Program-made: the position numbers and the translations under genes
Notes under the pieces: generated by a model
Told to the model about the DNA's origin: nothing
The model's database searches: none
What the model saw: the letters and a program-made list of their open reading frames with translations, nothing else
In this document: positions 6,847-12,800 of the stretch, piece after piece
Numbering within the stretch: the stretch's first letter is position 1
Layout: each line of letters begins with the position of its first letter
IMG/VR virus record: IMGVR_UViG_3300043466_002653
Span: 1-54,275 of that record
DNA from: a virus
DNA: 54,275 nucleotides
Reading direction: 5' to 3' (one strand)

Positions 6847-6870
6847 GAGCAGTTTTGTATCATGCTCAGG
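6847..6870. repeat. GAGCAGTTT...CATGCTCAGG element, copy 3
   Basis: Between the stop at 6898 and the start at 6799 of two leftward genes. GAGCA/TGCTC can pair. Confidence 0.6.
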
Positions 6871-6897
6871 ATAGTTGCTTTAGCGTTATTGCTAAAC

Positions 6898-7062
6898 TTA
6901 CTTTGCCGTCCAAGTTGTGTAACGGGCTGAACCATTTACATCTAACTTGACTCGTACATTACCATTAGCCTGTGGTGTGATTTCTTGGATTGTTCCAGTT
7001 ACCTTTGACTTCTGAGTTGTGTAGAGGTCGCCGACCTTGTATGTTGCTGTTGCTACTGACAT
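6898..7062 (-). CDS. 54-residue SH3-like beta protein
   Basis: A small gene (MSVATATYKVGDLYTTQKSK...) whose sequence reads as a string of short strands with a YKVGD turn, GTIQEITP and VRVKLDVNG, typical of small SH3-like barrels. AAAGAGAA is upstream and two promoters follow. Function unknown. Confidence 0.65.
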   Translation of the reverse strand: MSVATATYKVGDLYTTQKSKVTGTIQEITPQANGNVRVKLDVNGSARYTTWTAK

Positions 7063-7105
7063 TATTTTCTCTTTTCTGTTTAGTGGTTATTTTTTCTTAT
7101 ACCTA

Positions 7106-7135
7106 AGTATAACATTTTGTAGATAAAAATGTCAA
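7106..7135 (-). promoter_or_regulatory. Leftward promoter P1
   Basis: TTGACA, 18-base spacer ending TGT, TATACT; upstream of the gene starting at 7062. Confidence 0.6.
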
Positions 7136-7212
7136 ATTGGAATCTGACATTTCTCACATACTGAGATTACTTTGGGGTCTTGATTTATGTTACGCTATTT
7201 AGTTATAGTATA

Positions 7213-7241
7213 ATTTTAGCAGAAAAATGTCATAAATGCAA
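7213..7241 (-). promoter_or_regulatory. Leftward promoter P2
   Basis: TTGCAT, 17-base spacer containing ATGACA and ending TGC, TAAAAT; a TATACT six bases further down is an alternative -10. It lies about 100 bases upstream of P1. Confidence 0.5.
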
Positions 7242-7261
7242 ATCCTGGGGGGGTTCTGGGG

Positions 7262-7277
7262 TGTGACCTTAATTACA
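7262..7277. promoter_or_regulatory. CRP/GlxR-like palindrome
   Basis: TGTGACCTTAATTACA, one mismatch from TGTGA-N6-TCACA. The surrounding ~45 bases resemble those around the site at 5011. Confidence 0.5.
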
Positions 7278-7286
7278 TCTTAAAGG

Positions 7287-7305
7287 CGTGTCTAAACTTG
7301 ACAAA
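7287..7305. promoter_or_regulatory. GTGTC-CTTGACA motif
   Basis: CGTGTCTAAACTTGACAAA, a variant copy with two extra bases, followed by a GCCCTAGGGC palindrome near 7318. Confidence 0.45.
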
Positions 7306-7333
7306 TCAACATTTTTGCCCTAGGGCCCCTTAG

Positions 7334-7402
7334 TTACAAGGGACTTGCAAAAATAGAATATAAAAATATTGCAGTTAGAAATAAAATAATTACATCACCC
7401 AT
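7334..7402 (-). CDS. Possible 22-residue membrane peptide
   Basis: A tiny frame (MGDVIILFLTAIFLYSIFAS...) directly after the GP88-like gene. It is almost wholly hydrophobic and could be one transmembrane helix. No clear ribosome-binding site is present, so it may be chance. Confidence 0.25.
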   Translation of the reverse strand: MGDVIILFLTAIFLYSIFASPL

Positions 7403-7408
7403 TACATC

Positions 7409-8149
7409 TCATTTCTTAGTCGCAGAAAAAACTATGTCTGCTTTAGAGTATACACACAATGAGCAAGAAACGCAAGCCGAGCCATTAGTTGAGATAAGTG
7501 GAATTTGCTTATTGTTTTCAGGACACTTAGCGCCAGGTCTTCCCGTTAGTGCTTTCATGTCTGCCTGGCCTATTTCAAAATTCTTGGCAAGGTATGCTAA
7601 CTTTATGCCGTGATCCATTTTGAGTTCAATACCCTCATCCTTATTCTCGCTATCAGTAGAATAGTATAGTGAGAGATTAGGTTGGTCTTTTAGCATAAGT
7701 GCTGCAGACTTTACACGAGTGTATACCCAGAATTGAACATCACGGTAATCCATGATTACTTGCTTCCATGCATAGGCATATGTATCATTGAAGAAGTCAC
7801 CGTCCCAGTGAATACGGAATAGCATAGGTGCGTCTTTCTTTGCACAATCTTTGATAAAATCTACTATCATTTCTTTTAGTAGTGCGACCATAGTTTCATA
7901 GTCTGCGTCTTTTAGCAAGGCCCAGTTATGGAGCAGATTAGTTTTTACTCCTGGGAATATCTTTTCCAATTTGCCTGCGTAGCAAACAGTTTCGCAGATA
8001 GACGTTGCACCAGGACATGAATAGGCCTTTCCTGCAGGTAGTCCGAAGGTATTGGCAATTGCGGCTTGCTTTCCATTTTTTGTGACAAGGTTAGCCACCT
8101 TTCTATCGTTGGAGCGTTTTAGTTTTAGAGTAATTGTATTAGTAGTCAA
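7409..8149 (-). CDS. GP88-like Cys-rich phage protein
   Basis: A 246-residue protein with an N-terminal CPGAT-x2-C-x3-CYAGK cluster (about residues 45-57) and a C-terminal CPENN...CVSCSLC cluster. It also has LFRIHWDGDFF and FWVYTRV segments. This pattern matches the 'gene product 88' family of actinobacteriophages as I remember it. The cysteines could hold a metal or Fe-S cluster; activity unknown. The start is TTG at 8149, overlapping the stop of the upstream gene by 11 bases; no ATG is available nearby. Confidence 0.75.
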   Translation of the reverse strand: MTTNTITLKLKRSNDRKVANLVTKNGKQAAIANTFGLPAGKAYSCPGATSICETVCYAGKLEKIFPGVKTNLLHNWALLKDADYETMVALLKEMIVDFIKDCAKKDAPMLFRIHWDGDFFNDTYAYAWKQVIMDYRDVQFWVYTRVKSAALMLKDQPNLSLYYSTDSENKDEGIELKMDHGIKLAYLAKNFEIGQADMKALTGRPGAKCPENNKQIPLISTNGSACVSCSLCVYSKADIVFSATKK

Positions 8150-8327
8150 GTCCGAGGCTCATTTCTAATGCGATATCTTCATTATAGGTTGCAGACATTT
8201 CTTCAAGTACGCAATGGGTGCATTTTTCTTCATACTCATCTACTGAGTTTTCTTTACATTCAGGGCAGGTTGTTGCATAGTATTCGTCATAGTTTTCGTC
8301 ATAGAATTCATCTGCGATATTTCCCAT
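8139..8327 (-). CDS. Small acidic zinc-ribbon protein
   Basis: A 62-residue protein with CPEC and CTHC (about residues 21-24 and 36-39) within a very acidic sequence, and an LEEM tail like the protein at 1881-2312. GGAGAA lies upstream of the start. It overlaps the GP88-like gene. Confidence 0.75.
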   Translation of the reverse strand: MGNIADEFYDENYDEYYATTCPECKENSVDEYEEKCTHCVLEEMSATYNEDIALEMSLGLDY

Positions 8328-8331
8328 GGGG

Positions 8332-8478
8332 CTATTCTCCTTTTTGTTGATATTTCAATTGTAGCATTTGGGTCTGACATTTCTTACGGTTGTAAGTTTT
8401 TTTAGAGGGCACAGAAGATGCAGCGTTGCTACGGCGTAATTCCATAAGCCTACGTAATTCCTCTGGATTTTTCTTCAT
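8332..8478 (-). CDS. 48-residue basic microprotein, leaderless
   Basis: MKKNPEELRRLMELRRSN... then SKKTYNRKKC..., strongly basic and helical, so nucleic-acid binding is plausible. The ATG lies six bases after TAAGAT of the promoter at 8485-8514, and the Shine-Dalgarno of the next gene sits at its 3' end. A TGTCAG promoter-like string at 8358-8379 falls inside it. Confidence 0.6.
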   Translation of the reverse strand: MKKNPEELRRLMELRRSNAASSVPSKKTYNRKKCQTQMLQLKYQQKGE

Positions 8479-8484
8479 AGAATA

Positions 8485-8514
8485 ATCTTAGCATACATGG
8501 ATAAAAAATGTCAA
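8485..8514 (-). promoter_or_regulatory. Leftward promoter
   Basis: TTGACA, 18-base spacer ending TGC, TAAGAT, six bases before the ATG at 8478. Confidence 0.6.
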
Positions 8515-8523
8515 ATCTTAAAA

Positions 8524-8539
8524 TGTGATAAATCTCACA
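8524..8539. promoter_or_regulatory. CRP/GlxR-like palindrome
   Basis: TGTGATAAATCTCACA, a perfect TGTGA-N6-TCACA, centred about 53 bases upstream of the predicted start at 8478. CGACACGC (8541-8548) and TGCCTAGGCA (about 8557) follow. Confidence 0.65.
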
Positions 8540-8603
8540 CCGACACGCTAGGTAAATTGCCTAGGCATTTTTGTGCGGGGAAGCACACAAAAAATACTTT
8601 TAT

Positions 8604-8849
8604 TTATTCTTCTTCATGTTCTACGAATACATATAACTTGAATACATGTTCGTAGTTACATTCAAATACATCTTCCTCACCATATTCATTACGATAAGTA
8701 ATTGTATAATTATCTCCAGTAGAATCATCTACAATTGATATTACATCAACAATAGAGCCTTCAATCTCTACGAGATCATCTTCCATTAGTTGTGCTGGCG
8801 TGAGTAAATCTGCATATACCAATTCCATAAGGTTTATTGTATCAGACAT
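8604..8849 (-). CDS. Acidic beta-rich phage protein
   Basis: An 81-residue protein with strands (EIEGSIVDVISIVDD, NYTITYRNEYG, HVFKLYVFVEHEEE) and a net negative charge. No family recognised. It ends the operon that begins upstream of 10166, and its ATG follows the stop of the previous gene directly. Confidence 0.75.
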   Translation of the reverse strand: MSDTINLMELVYADLLTPAQLMEDDLVEIEGSIVDVISIVDDSTGDNYTITYRNEYGEEDVFECNYEHVFKLYVFVEHEEE

Positions 8850-8993
8850 TTAGATCCCTTCATTGTCAAAATCAAGTAAGACTTCATTACAGTTTTCGCA
8901 TTCAATTGCGATATTTTGCTGGTCACCATAGATAGCAACATCTAAGGAATGTCCGTAGTGATCTGCTAATTCGTTATAGGTTTGTACGCTCAT
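8850..8993 (-). CDS. 47-residue microprotein with CxxC
   Basis: MSVQTYNELADHYGHSLDVA... with CENC near residue 32 and an acidic end. The stop abuts the next ATG (TAA-ATG) and the start shares bases with the stop of the upstream gene, so the operon register is exact. Function unknown. Confidence 0.7.
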   Translation of the reverse strand: MSVQTYNELADHYGHSLDVAIYGDQQNIAIECENCNEVLLDFDNEGI

Positions 8994-9277
8994 TAGTCCT
9001 CCCATTCAGGAAGCCAAAATTCCAAGTGGTGTTGTTCAATAATAGCCCTTGCAGGTGCTTGCGTACTTCCACGATATAGAATCTGAAAGTCACCAACCTT
9101 TGGCATGTCAATCATGCGGTCATAGTCCTCATCATAGTATGCGTCAATTGCTTCAATGCAAGGGGCTACCATTTCTGCGGGTACGGGAGGATAGTGATTA
9201 CCCTTCAAGTGATATAGAATCTGAGTTTCTAAGTCCAATACTGTATCCTGTATTCCTAACGCTGTTACACTTCCCAT
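8993..9277 (-). CDS. Phage protein, unknown function
   Basis: A 94-residue protein (MGSVTALGIQDTVLDLETQ...) with a helical N-half, an acidic centre (YYDEDYDRMIDMPKVGDFQ) and an aromatic end. The ATG at 9277 has GGAGAACG upstream and a TAATG overlap. An in-frame longer start exists but would run into the upstream gene. Confidence 0.7.
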   Translation of the reverse strand: MGSVTALGIQDTVLDLETQILYHLKGNHYPPVPAEMVAPCIEAIDAYYDEDYDRMIDMPKVGDFQILYRGSTQAPARAIIEQHHLEFWLPEWED

Positions 9278-9435
9278 TATTCGTTCTCCTCTGATTCGTC
9301 TACCCATTCTACATATTCGTCATTATCTATTTCCATTAGGTTGGTATAGATTATTAGTTGTCCATAGTTATCCTGTTGTATATCATAGTCTGGCGCTATC
9401 TTTGCAAGTGCCGTTCTGAATTCATATCCGTTCAT
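9277..9435 (-). CDS. 52-residue acidic microprotein
   Basis: MNGYEFRTALAKIAPDYDIQ... ending in a run of Asp/Glu (VEWVDESEENE). It is coupled at both ends (ATGA with the upstream gene, TAATG with the downstream one). Function unknown. Confidence 0.7.
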   Translation of the reverse strand: MNGYEFRTALAKIAPDYDIQQDNYGQLIIYTNLMEIDNDEYVEWVDESEENE

Positions 9436-9647
9436 ACTTTTACTACAACCCTTCCGTCACGATAAAATAATTTAGTATACATTTTGCCTGTTGGCGTTGA
9501 GATATTGACTGTTCGATATTCGTTAGCCATTCCCCAGTCGGTGAATCGGAAAAAACTTTCCCATGCACCAAACTCATTTTCATAGCGTTGTGTCCAATGA
9601 GGAGCGTGTCCGTCATATGCACTTGTTACTGCGTATTCGTATTCCAT
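9432..9647 (-). CDS. Aromatic-rich small protein
   Basis: A 71-residue protein rich in Tyr, Trp and Phe (HAPHWTQRYENEFGAWESFFRF), predicted beta at the end (TKLFYRDGRVVVKV). Start and stop overlap the neighbouring genes. No family recognised. Confidence 0.75.
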   Translation of the reverse strand: MEYEYAVTSAYDGHAPHWTQRYENEFGAWESFFRFTDWGMANEYRTVNISTPTGKMYTKLFYRDGRVVVKV

Positions 9648-9790
9648 TAGTTAGCCTCTTTCGTTGTAAATAATGCGCCTTCATTTAGTAAGCCCAATTC
9701 AATATTGAATAATTCATCGGGTGTTGCAGACTCTAAGTCTACCCACCCTGCACCGTCTTTGTCAATTCTAAATATCTCTATATATCCCAT
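9647..9790 (-). CDS. 47-residue microprotein
   Basis: MGYIEIFRIDKDGAGWVDLE..., a strand-turn-helix pattern. TAATG overlaps on both sides. Function unknown. Confidence 0.7.
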   Translation of the reverse strand: MGYIEIFRIDKDGAGWVDLESATPDELFNIELGLLNEGALFTTKEAN

Positions 9791-9951
9791 TATTGTTCCT
9801 CACAATTCTTTGTATAATCAAACTCACAATAGTAACAACCCATGAATTCTAAGTGTTCTTCACAATAGTACTTGAATTGACTTTCATCGCAACAAAAAAA
9901 CTGTTCATCTGATACTTCATAGAATTCTGTTTTATCAATTATATTCAACAT
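9790..9951 (-). CDS. 53-residue Cys-rich microprotein
   Basis: MLNIIDKTEFYEVSDEQFFC... with six to seven cysteines (CC, C, CYYC, C) and a His, fitting a compact zinc-binding fold. TAATG overlaps on both sides. Function unknown. Confidence 0.7.
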   Translation of the reverse strand: MLNIIDKTEFYEVSDEQFFCCDESQFKYYCEEHLEFMGCYYCEFDYTKNCEEQ

Positions 9952-10166
9952 TATTCACTTACCTTTACTGCTACTGTGCGATAGGTTCTGCGACCAAAAT
10001 TATTGTATCCGCTATTAGGTGCAACCTCTACAAGATAAGTTTCGCAACCTTGATACCATATACCCTTTGGGTGTTTTTCTGCTGAGGTTATCTCACCTTG
10101 CAGAGTGCGTGAGTTGTAATTTGTTCCTATGAGTAGGTCTTGTATTGTATATACATTTGCTGACAT
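9951..10166 (-). CDS. Small beta-rich protein, first of operon
   Basis: A 71-residue protein with strands TYLVEVAPNSG and RTYRTVAVKVSE. It opens the operon running to 8604, with AGAGG upstream and a promoter at 10200-10228. No family recognised. Confidence 0.75.
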   Translation of the reverse strand: MSANVYTIQDLLIGTNYNSRTLQGEITSAEKHPKGIWYQGCETYLVEVAPNSGYNNFGRRTYRTVAVKVSE

Positions 10167-10199
10167 TTGCCAACCTCTTTCTTTTTGTTTATATAAATA

Positions 10200-10228
10200 A
10201 TCTTAGCATATGCGACTGACATTTTCAC
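10200..10228 (-). promoter_or_regulatory. Leftward promoter, TGTCAG class
   Basis: TAAGAT with extended TGC, and TGTCAG at the standard 10-base distance (10216-10221). The -35 (GTGAAA) is weak. Confidence 0.5.
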
Positions 10229-10269
10229 ATTACTTGCCAGTAATTCCACATAGTAAGACGCTCAAACTC

Positions 10270-10285
10270 TGTGAGAAAAATCACA
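10270..10285. promoter_or_regulatory. CRP/GlxR-like palindrome
   Basis: TGTGAGAAAAATCACA, perfect half-sites, about 84 bases upstream of the predicted start for the operon beginning at 10166. Confidence 0.65.
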
Positions 10286-10297
10286 TTCAACGTAAGG

Positions 10298-10306
10298 TTA
10301 TCCACA
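10298..10306 (+). promoter_or_regulatory. DnaA box
   Basis: Perfect TTATCCACA, followed by CCTGTGGA, so TCCACA/TGTGGA form an inverted repeat. CGACACGC (10316-10323) and CGCCTAGCG follow. Confidence 0.6.
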
Positions 10307-10347
10307 GCCTGTGGACGACACGCTAGATGATCGCCTAGCGAAAATTT

Positions 10348-10371
10348 GAGCAGTTTGAAATCTTGCTCAGG
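10348..10371. repeat. GAGCAGTTT...CTTGCTCAGG element, copy 4
   Basis: Just after the stop of the leftward gene at 10387; GAGCA/TGCTC can pair. Confidence 0.6.
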
Positions 10372-10386
10372 ATTTATTTTTATTTT

Positions 10387-10572
10387 TTATTTTTCTGCAA
10401 GTTCTTGTATATAACATGCATTTTTGAAAGTCATTGGATTGAATCTTGGATTGTCAGATAAAAACATATCTGAAAAATCATAGACCAAATCCTCAAAAGC
10501 AAATTTTTCAATTAGACTTGAATAATTGCTTAGAATTTCAGCAGTTGCGACATAGTCTTTTCGTGTCATCAT
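10387..10572 (-). CDS. 61-residue phage protein
   Basis: MMTRKDYVATAEILSNYSSL..., a helical protein with alternating acidic and aromatic residues (FAFEDLVYDFSDMFLSDNPRF). This layout is common among small early actinophage proteins, but I know no function for it. It lies one base after the upstream gene. Confidence 0.7.
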   Translation of the reverse strand: MMTRKDYVATAEILSNYSSLIEKFAFEDLVYDFSDMFLSDNPRFNPMTFKNACYIQELAEK

Positions 10573-10573
10573 T

Positions 10574-10780
10574 TTATTTTGCCACCTTTAGAATTGCGTA
10601 TGAGCCATTTTTATTTATTTCATCTATAGCAGGCTGAATCATTGGTGCAAGCAATTCTTTTAGCATACCTTCAAGCAATTCAATACGCATTGACTCTGAG
10701 ATAGCCATAAGTTGTTTCCCTACTGGGTGAGTTTCGTCTACTTCTGTGATGAACTTTAGATTGTGTTCTACTTTTACCAT
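10574..10780 (-). CDS. 68-residue helical protein
   Basis: I start it at MVKVEHNLKF (ATG at 10780), preceded by AAAGGACAG, not at an upstream in-frame codon. Residues ~25-60 are amphipathic helix (SESMRIELLEGMLKELLAPM...). No family recognised. Confidence 0.7.
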   Translation of the reverse strand: MVKVEHNLKFITEVDETHPVGKQLMAISESMRIELLEGMLKELLAPMIQPAIDEINKNGSYAILKVAK

Positions 10781-10796
10781 TTTTATCTGTCCTTTG

Positions 10797-10922
10797 TTAG
10801 TTGTTTGTTTTTGAAAGTTGCACACATTGGCATTGTGTTATATTTATTGTATCAGTACCGACTGACACGATAGCAAGGGTATCGCAATTATCGCATATCC
10901 ACATTCCCGCAATCTGTTGCAT
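10797..10922 (-). CDS. 41-residue zinc-ribbon microprotein
   Basis: MQQIAGMWICDNCDTLAIVS... with CDNC and CQC clusters, a minimal zinc ribbon. TAATG overlap with the upstream gene supports translation. A promoter-like TGTCAG...TACAAT string (about 10846-10867) falls inside the frame. Confidence 0.65.
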   Translation of the reverse strand: MQQIAGMWICDNCDTLAIVSVGTDTINITQCQCVQLSKTNN

Positions 10923-11107
10923 TATAGAGTTGCCTTTCCTCTAAGTGTTCCACGAACGCCGAGAGCGTCGCAAGATACTTTTACCGCAACGCCTACAGGG
11001 AGTTGAGTTGGATAAGTTGAGATGAATTGAGCAACCGCACCTTTTGAGGGCATGTCAATCTTTTTTGTTGAACCTGAAAAGGTTTCAAGGATTATAGTGT
11101 AAGTCAT
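10922..11107 (-). CDS. VSCDALG-family small protein, copy A
   Basis: A 61-residue protein (MTYTIILETFSGSTKKIDMP...) with a conserved FxGSTK start and a VSCDALGVRGTLRG end. It is a paralogue of the 58-residue protein at 11808-11984. No known family. It has its own promoter at 11144-11172. Confidence 0.75.
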   Translation of the reverse strand: MTYTIILETFSGSTKKIDMPSKGAVAQFISTYPTQLPVGVAVKVSCDALGVRGTLRGKATL

Positions 11108-11143
11108 TTAGTGACTTCCTTTCGTAGTTTGTTTATATTATCT

Positions 11144-11172
11144 ATTATAGCATTTTGGACTGACAATATCAA
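11144..11172 (-). promoter_or_regulatory. Leftward promoter, TGTCAG class
   Basis: TTGATA, 17-base spacer T-TGTCAG...TGC, TATAAT. Confidence 0.65.
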
Positions 11173-11203
11173 ATCCAAATTCGGACATTTAGGACATTAG
11201 GAA

Positions 11204-11219
11204 TGTGACGTTGGTCACT
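11204..11219. promoter_or_regulatory. CRP/GlxR-like palindrome
   Basis: TGTGACGTTGGTCACT, one mismatch. It touches the stop codon of the gene 11218-11397. CGGACAT lies about 15 bases away on the promoter side. Confidence 0.55.
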
Positions 11220-11397
11220 ATCGAGAGATAGTCCATTTTGACCACATATCCATACGGTCACCGTCAAATTCTAACCAAAATCTTTCGATATTAGTTTCGC
11301 ATACCTCACAAAAGGTATATTGCTCATCTCTTACATTTGAGATAGCAGGGATATGAGGTGTATGTTCTTGACATACTGTAGTTTTTAGTGAATTCAT
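11218..11397 (-). CDS. MNSL-family Cys protein, copy A
   Basis: A 59-residue protein (MNSLKTTVCQEHTPHIPAIS...) with C9, H12 and a CEVC pair, so probably zinc-binding. It ends in a Trp-rich WSKW segment. It is a paralogue of the 61-residue protein at 13162-13347, sharing MNSL, EHTP/ETHTP, AISN, QxTFC, NIER and WSKW. AGGAATTC precedes the start, as in the paralogue. Confidence 0.75.
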   Translation of the reverse strand: MNSLKTTVCQEHTPHIPAISNVRDEQYTFCEVCETNIERFWLEFDGDRMDMWSKWTISR

Positions 11398-11448
11398 TTT
11401 GAATTCCTTTCTTTATTGATAACCTTTATCAATTTTCTTTATACGAGA

Positions 11449-11477
11449 AGTATAGCATAAAAATGTCAAAAAGTCAA
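11449..11477 (-). promoter_or_regulatory. Leftward promoter
   Basis: TTGACT, 17-base spacer containing TTGACA and ending TGC, TATACT. Confidence 0.65.
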
Positions 11478-11508
11478 ATCGACACGCCGTAAATCAGGGG
11501 AATAATCG

Positions 11509-11524
11509 TGTGATTCGTATCACA
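11509..11524. promoter_or_regulatory. CRP/GlxR-like palindrome (perfect)
   Basis: TGTGATTCGTATCACA, perfect TGTGA-N6-TCACA, centred about 74 bases upstream of the predicted start. CGACACGC (11480-11487) lies on the promoter side. Confidence 0.7.
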
Positions 11525-11528
11525 TTAG

Positions 11529-11537
11529 TTATGCACA
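11529..11537 (+). promoter_or_regulatory. DnaA box, variant
   Basis: TTATGCACA fits TTATNCACA. It faces the perfect box at 11544-11552. Confidence 0.45.
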
Positions 11538-11543
11538 TCACCC

Positions 11544-11552
11544 TGTGGATAA
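11544..11552 (-). promoter_or_regulatory. DnaA box
   Basis: TGTGGATAA (TTATCCACA on the minus strand), followed by GCCTAGCG. Confidence 0.6.
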
Positions 11553-11569
11553 CTTTTGCCTAGCGTTTT

Positions 11570-11662
11570 TCATTCGCCTTTCACGAATAAAAAAGATCCA
11601 CTTAGTAAGCAAATCATAGAGAACCAAAACAATGCGCTACCGCTTGAAAAAAAGTTATTCAT
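11570..11662 (-). CDS. 30-residue membrane peptide
   Basis: MNNFFSSGSALFWFSMICLL... with one hydrophobic helix and a short Lys/Glu tail. Its ATG overlaps the stop of the upstream small membrane protein as TAATG, so it is probably the last gene of that operon. Confidence 0.5.
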   Translation of the reverse strand: MNNFFSSGSALFWFSMICLLSGSFLFVKGE

Positions 11663-11808
11663 TAAATATCAAATCCTAAAAAATAAAATAAAAAATTAAA
11701 TAACATTATTAGTGAAAGAATATTATTTTCAATCACCGCTGGATCTGTTGCACTATCTAACCAAGTTAAATATTCGTTAATGCTTTCGATTAGTCCGTGT
11801 ATGTTCAT
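11662..11808 (-). CDS. 48-residue small membrane protein
   Basis: MNIHGLIESINEYLTWLDSA... has a soluble N-half and a hydrophobic C-terminal helix (LIMLFNFLFYFLGF). I start it at the ATG overlapping the upstream stop (TAATG). It is followed by another single-helix peptide; the pair might act together at the membrane. Function unknown. Confidence 0.65.
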   Translation of the reverse strand: MNIHGLIESINEYLTWLDSATDPAVIENNILSLIMLFNFLFYFLGFDI

Positions 11809-11984
11809 TATTTGTTTCCTTTCAAGTGACCTGATATTCCAAGGGCATCGCAAGATACCTGCAACACTACTGATTTAGGTAGTGCATTACTGAGTGCGCT
11901 CATGTACATAGCGACATCTAACGGGGTATTGAAAGGCATAGCCTTAGTGCTACCATTGAAGGTAGTTAGTTTTAGTGTTATCAT
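11808..11984 (-). CDS. VSCDALG-family small protein, copy B
   Basis: A 58-residue protein (MITLKLTTFNGSTKAMPFNT...) sharing the FxGSTK start, central LP..V and VSCDALGISGHLKG end with the protein at 10922-11107. TAATG overlaps on both sides. Function unknown. Confidence 0.72.
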   Translation of the reverse strand: MITLKLTTFNGSTKAMPFNTPLDVAMYMSALSNALPKSVVLQVSCDALGISGHLKGNK

Positions 11985-12130
11985 TATTTAGACTCCTCTA
12001 CATGAAACGCATTGAATTTAGCGATTTCGTTTTCGCTAAGTGGGTATAGTGATTTGTTTAGAGCGAATACCGCTCTCATCTCATCTTCTGCCTCTACGAC
12101 ATAAGATATAAGCACATTATATTTATTCAT
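11984..12130 (-). CDS. 48-residue microprotein
   Basis: MNKYNVLISYVVEAEDEMRA..., a strand followed by helices. It is coupled by TAATG to both neighbours. Function unknown. Confidence 0.7.
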   Translation of the reverse strand: MNKYNVLISYVVEAEDEMRAVFALNKSLYPLSENEIAKFNAFHVEESK

Positions 12131-12294
12131 TATTTTACTCCTTTATATAAAAAGTCCCAAGCCTTACGGCAAATTAGTATGCTTTCGCAATTATCACAAC
12201 AGATAGAGCCGTGAGGGTTTAGGTTTATATCATATGCATCTACATATGCTATTGTGTTTCCGCAAACGGAATCAAGTGGATAGAGTGTGCTCAT
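12130..12294 (-). CDS. CGxT-family zinc-ribbon protein, copy A
   Basis: A 54-residue protein (MSTLYPLDSVCGNTIAYVDA...) with VCG, then CCDNC...CR, ending RKAWDFLYKGVK. It is a close paralogue of the protein at 12998-13162. Probably zinc-binding, role unknown. TAATG overlaps fix both ends. Confidence 0.72.
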   Translation of the reverse strand: MSTLYPLDSVCGNTIAYVDAYDINLNPHGSICCDNCESILICRKAWDFLYKGVK

Positions 12295-12533
12295 TAGTTA
12301 GCACCTTTCTTTAGTACGGACATGATAGCGACATATCGCTGAGCGATTATTACCGCTTTAGGATTCAGGGTAGAGTTGAATCTACCTTGTGAATAGTCGC
12401 TTGGGTATTTGTTAGCAATACGCTGAGCGATACGAGTAGGGAGAACATTGGTAGGGCGTGGAGAGTATCCACCTGCCTCTAAACCAAATTCGAGGGCAAT
12501 ATCCTTGCGGATACTTTCGTTATAGTGAGTCAT
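12294..12533 (-). CDS. 79-residue basic protein
   Basis: MTHYNESIRKDIALEFGLEA... with a Pro/Arg-rich centre (YSPRPTNVLPTRIAQRIANKYP) and net positive charge. It could bind DNA as a small helical protein, but I recognise no family. AAAGGAGTC precedes the start. It opens the operon running to 11570. Confidence 0.75.
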   Translation of the reverse strand: MTHYNESIRKDIALEFGLEAGGYSPRPTNVLPTRIAQRIANKYPSDYSQGRFNSTLNPKAVIIAQRYVAIMSVLKKGAN

Positions 12534-12550
12534 ATTTGACTCCTTTCTTT

Positions 12551-12569
12551 AGCGGAATTCTTTACCGCT
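12551..12569 (-). other. 5' leader hairpin
   Basis: AGCGG/CCGCT stem in the untranslated leader, between the -10 (12588) and the Shine-Dalgarno of the gene starting at 12533. Confidence 0.4.
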
Positions 12570-12587
12570 TGTTTTCTTTATATATAC

Positions 12588-12616
12588 ATTATAGCAGGGG
12601 GGTCTGACATATTGAG
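12588..12616 (-). promoter_or_regulatory. Leftward promoter, TGTCAG class
   Basis: TATAAT with extended TGC, and TGTCAGACCCCCC upstream (12604-12609). The -35 hexamer (CTCAAT) is weak. Confidence 0.55.
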
Positions 12617-12643
12617 GGGTACAAATTATACTAAAACGGACAT

Positions 12644-12659
12644 TGTGAGATTAGTCACA
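12644..12659. promoter_or_regulatory. CRP/GlxR-like palindrome (perfect)
   Basis: TGTGAGATTAGTCACA, directly after AAAACGGACAT (12633-12643) and followed by a second GTCACA half-site, about 70 bases upstream of the predicted start. Confidence 0.65.
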
Positions 12660-12723
12660 TGAGATGTAGGTCACATTTTCCAGGGGAATTATAACATTTA
12701 CATAACAATATTAAAACTATCGG

Positions 12724-12738
12724 TGTGTCGACTTGACA
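12724..12738. promoter_or_regulatory. GTGTCGACTTGACA motif
   Basis: TGTGTCGACTTGACA, followed by CCCTAG and ACCTAGC words. Confidence 0.5.
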
Positions 12739-12800
12739 CGAGCCCTAGTAGATCACCTAGCAAATTTTGCATAGTGTTTAGTTATGCAAAACTTTTTTAT

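Noticed and set aside
8358-8379. TGTCAG...TACAAT promoter-like string
   Set aside because: It lies inside the 48-residue basic gene, which has its own promoter and leaderless start. An internal promoter cannot be excluded.
10846-10867. TGTCAG...TACAAT promoter-like string
   Set aside because: It lies inside the 41-residue zinc-ribbon gene, which is coupled to its neighbour; probably coding sequence.
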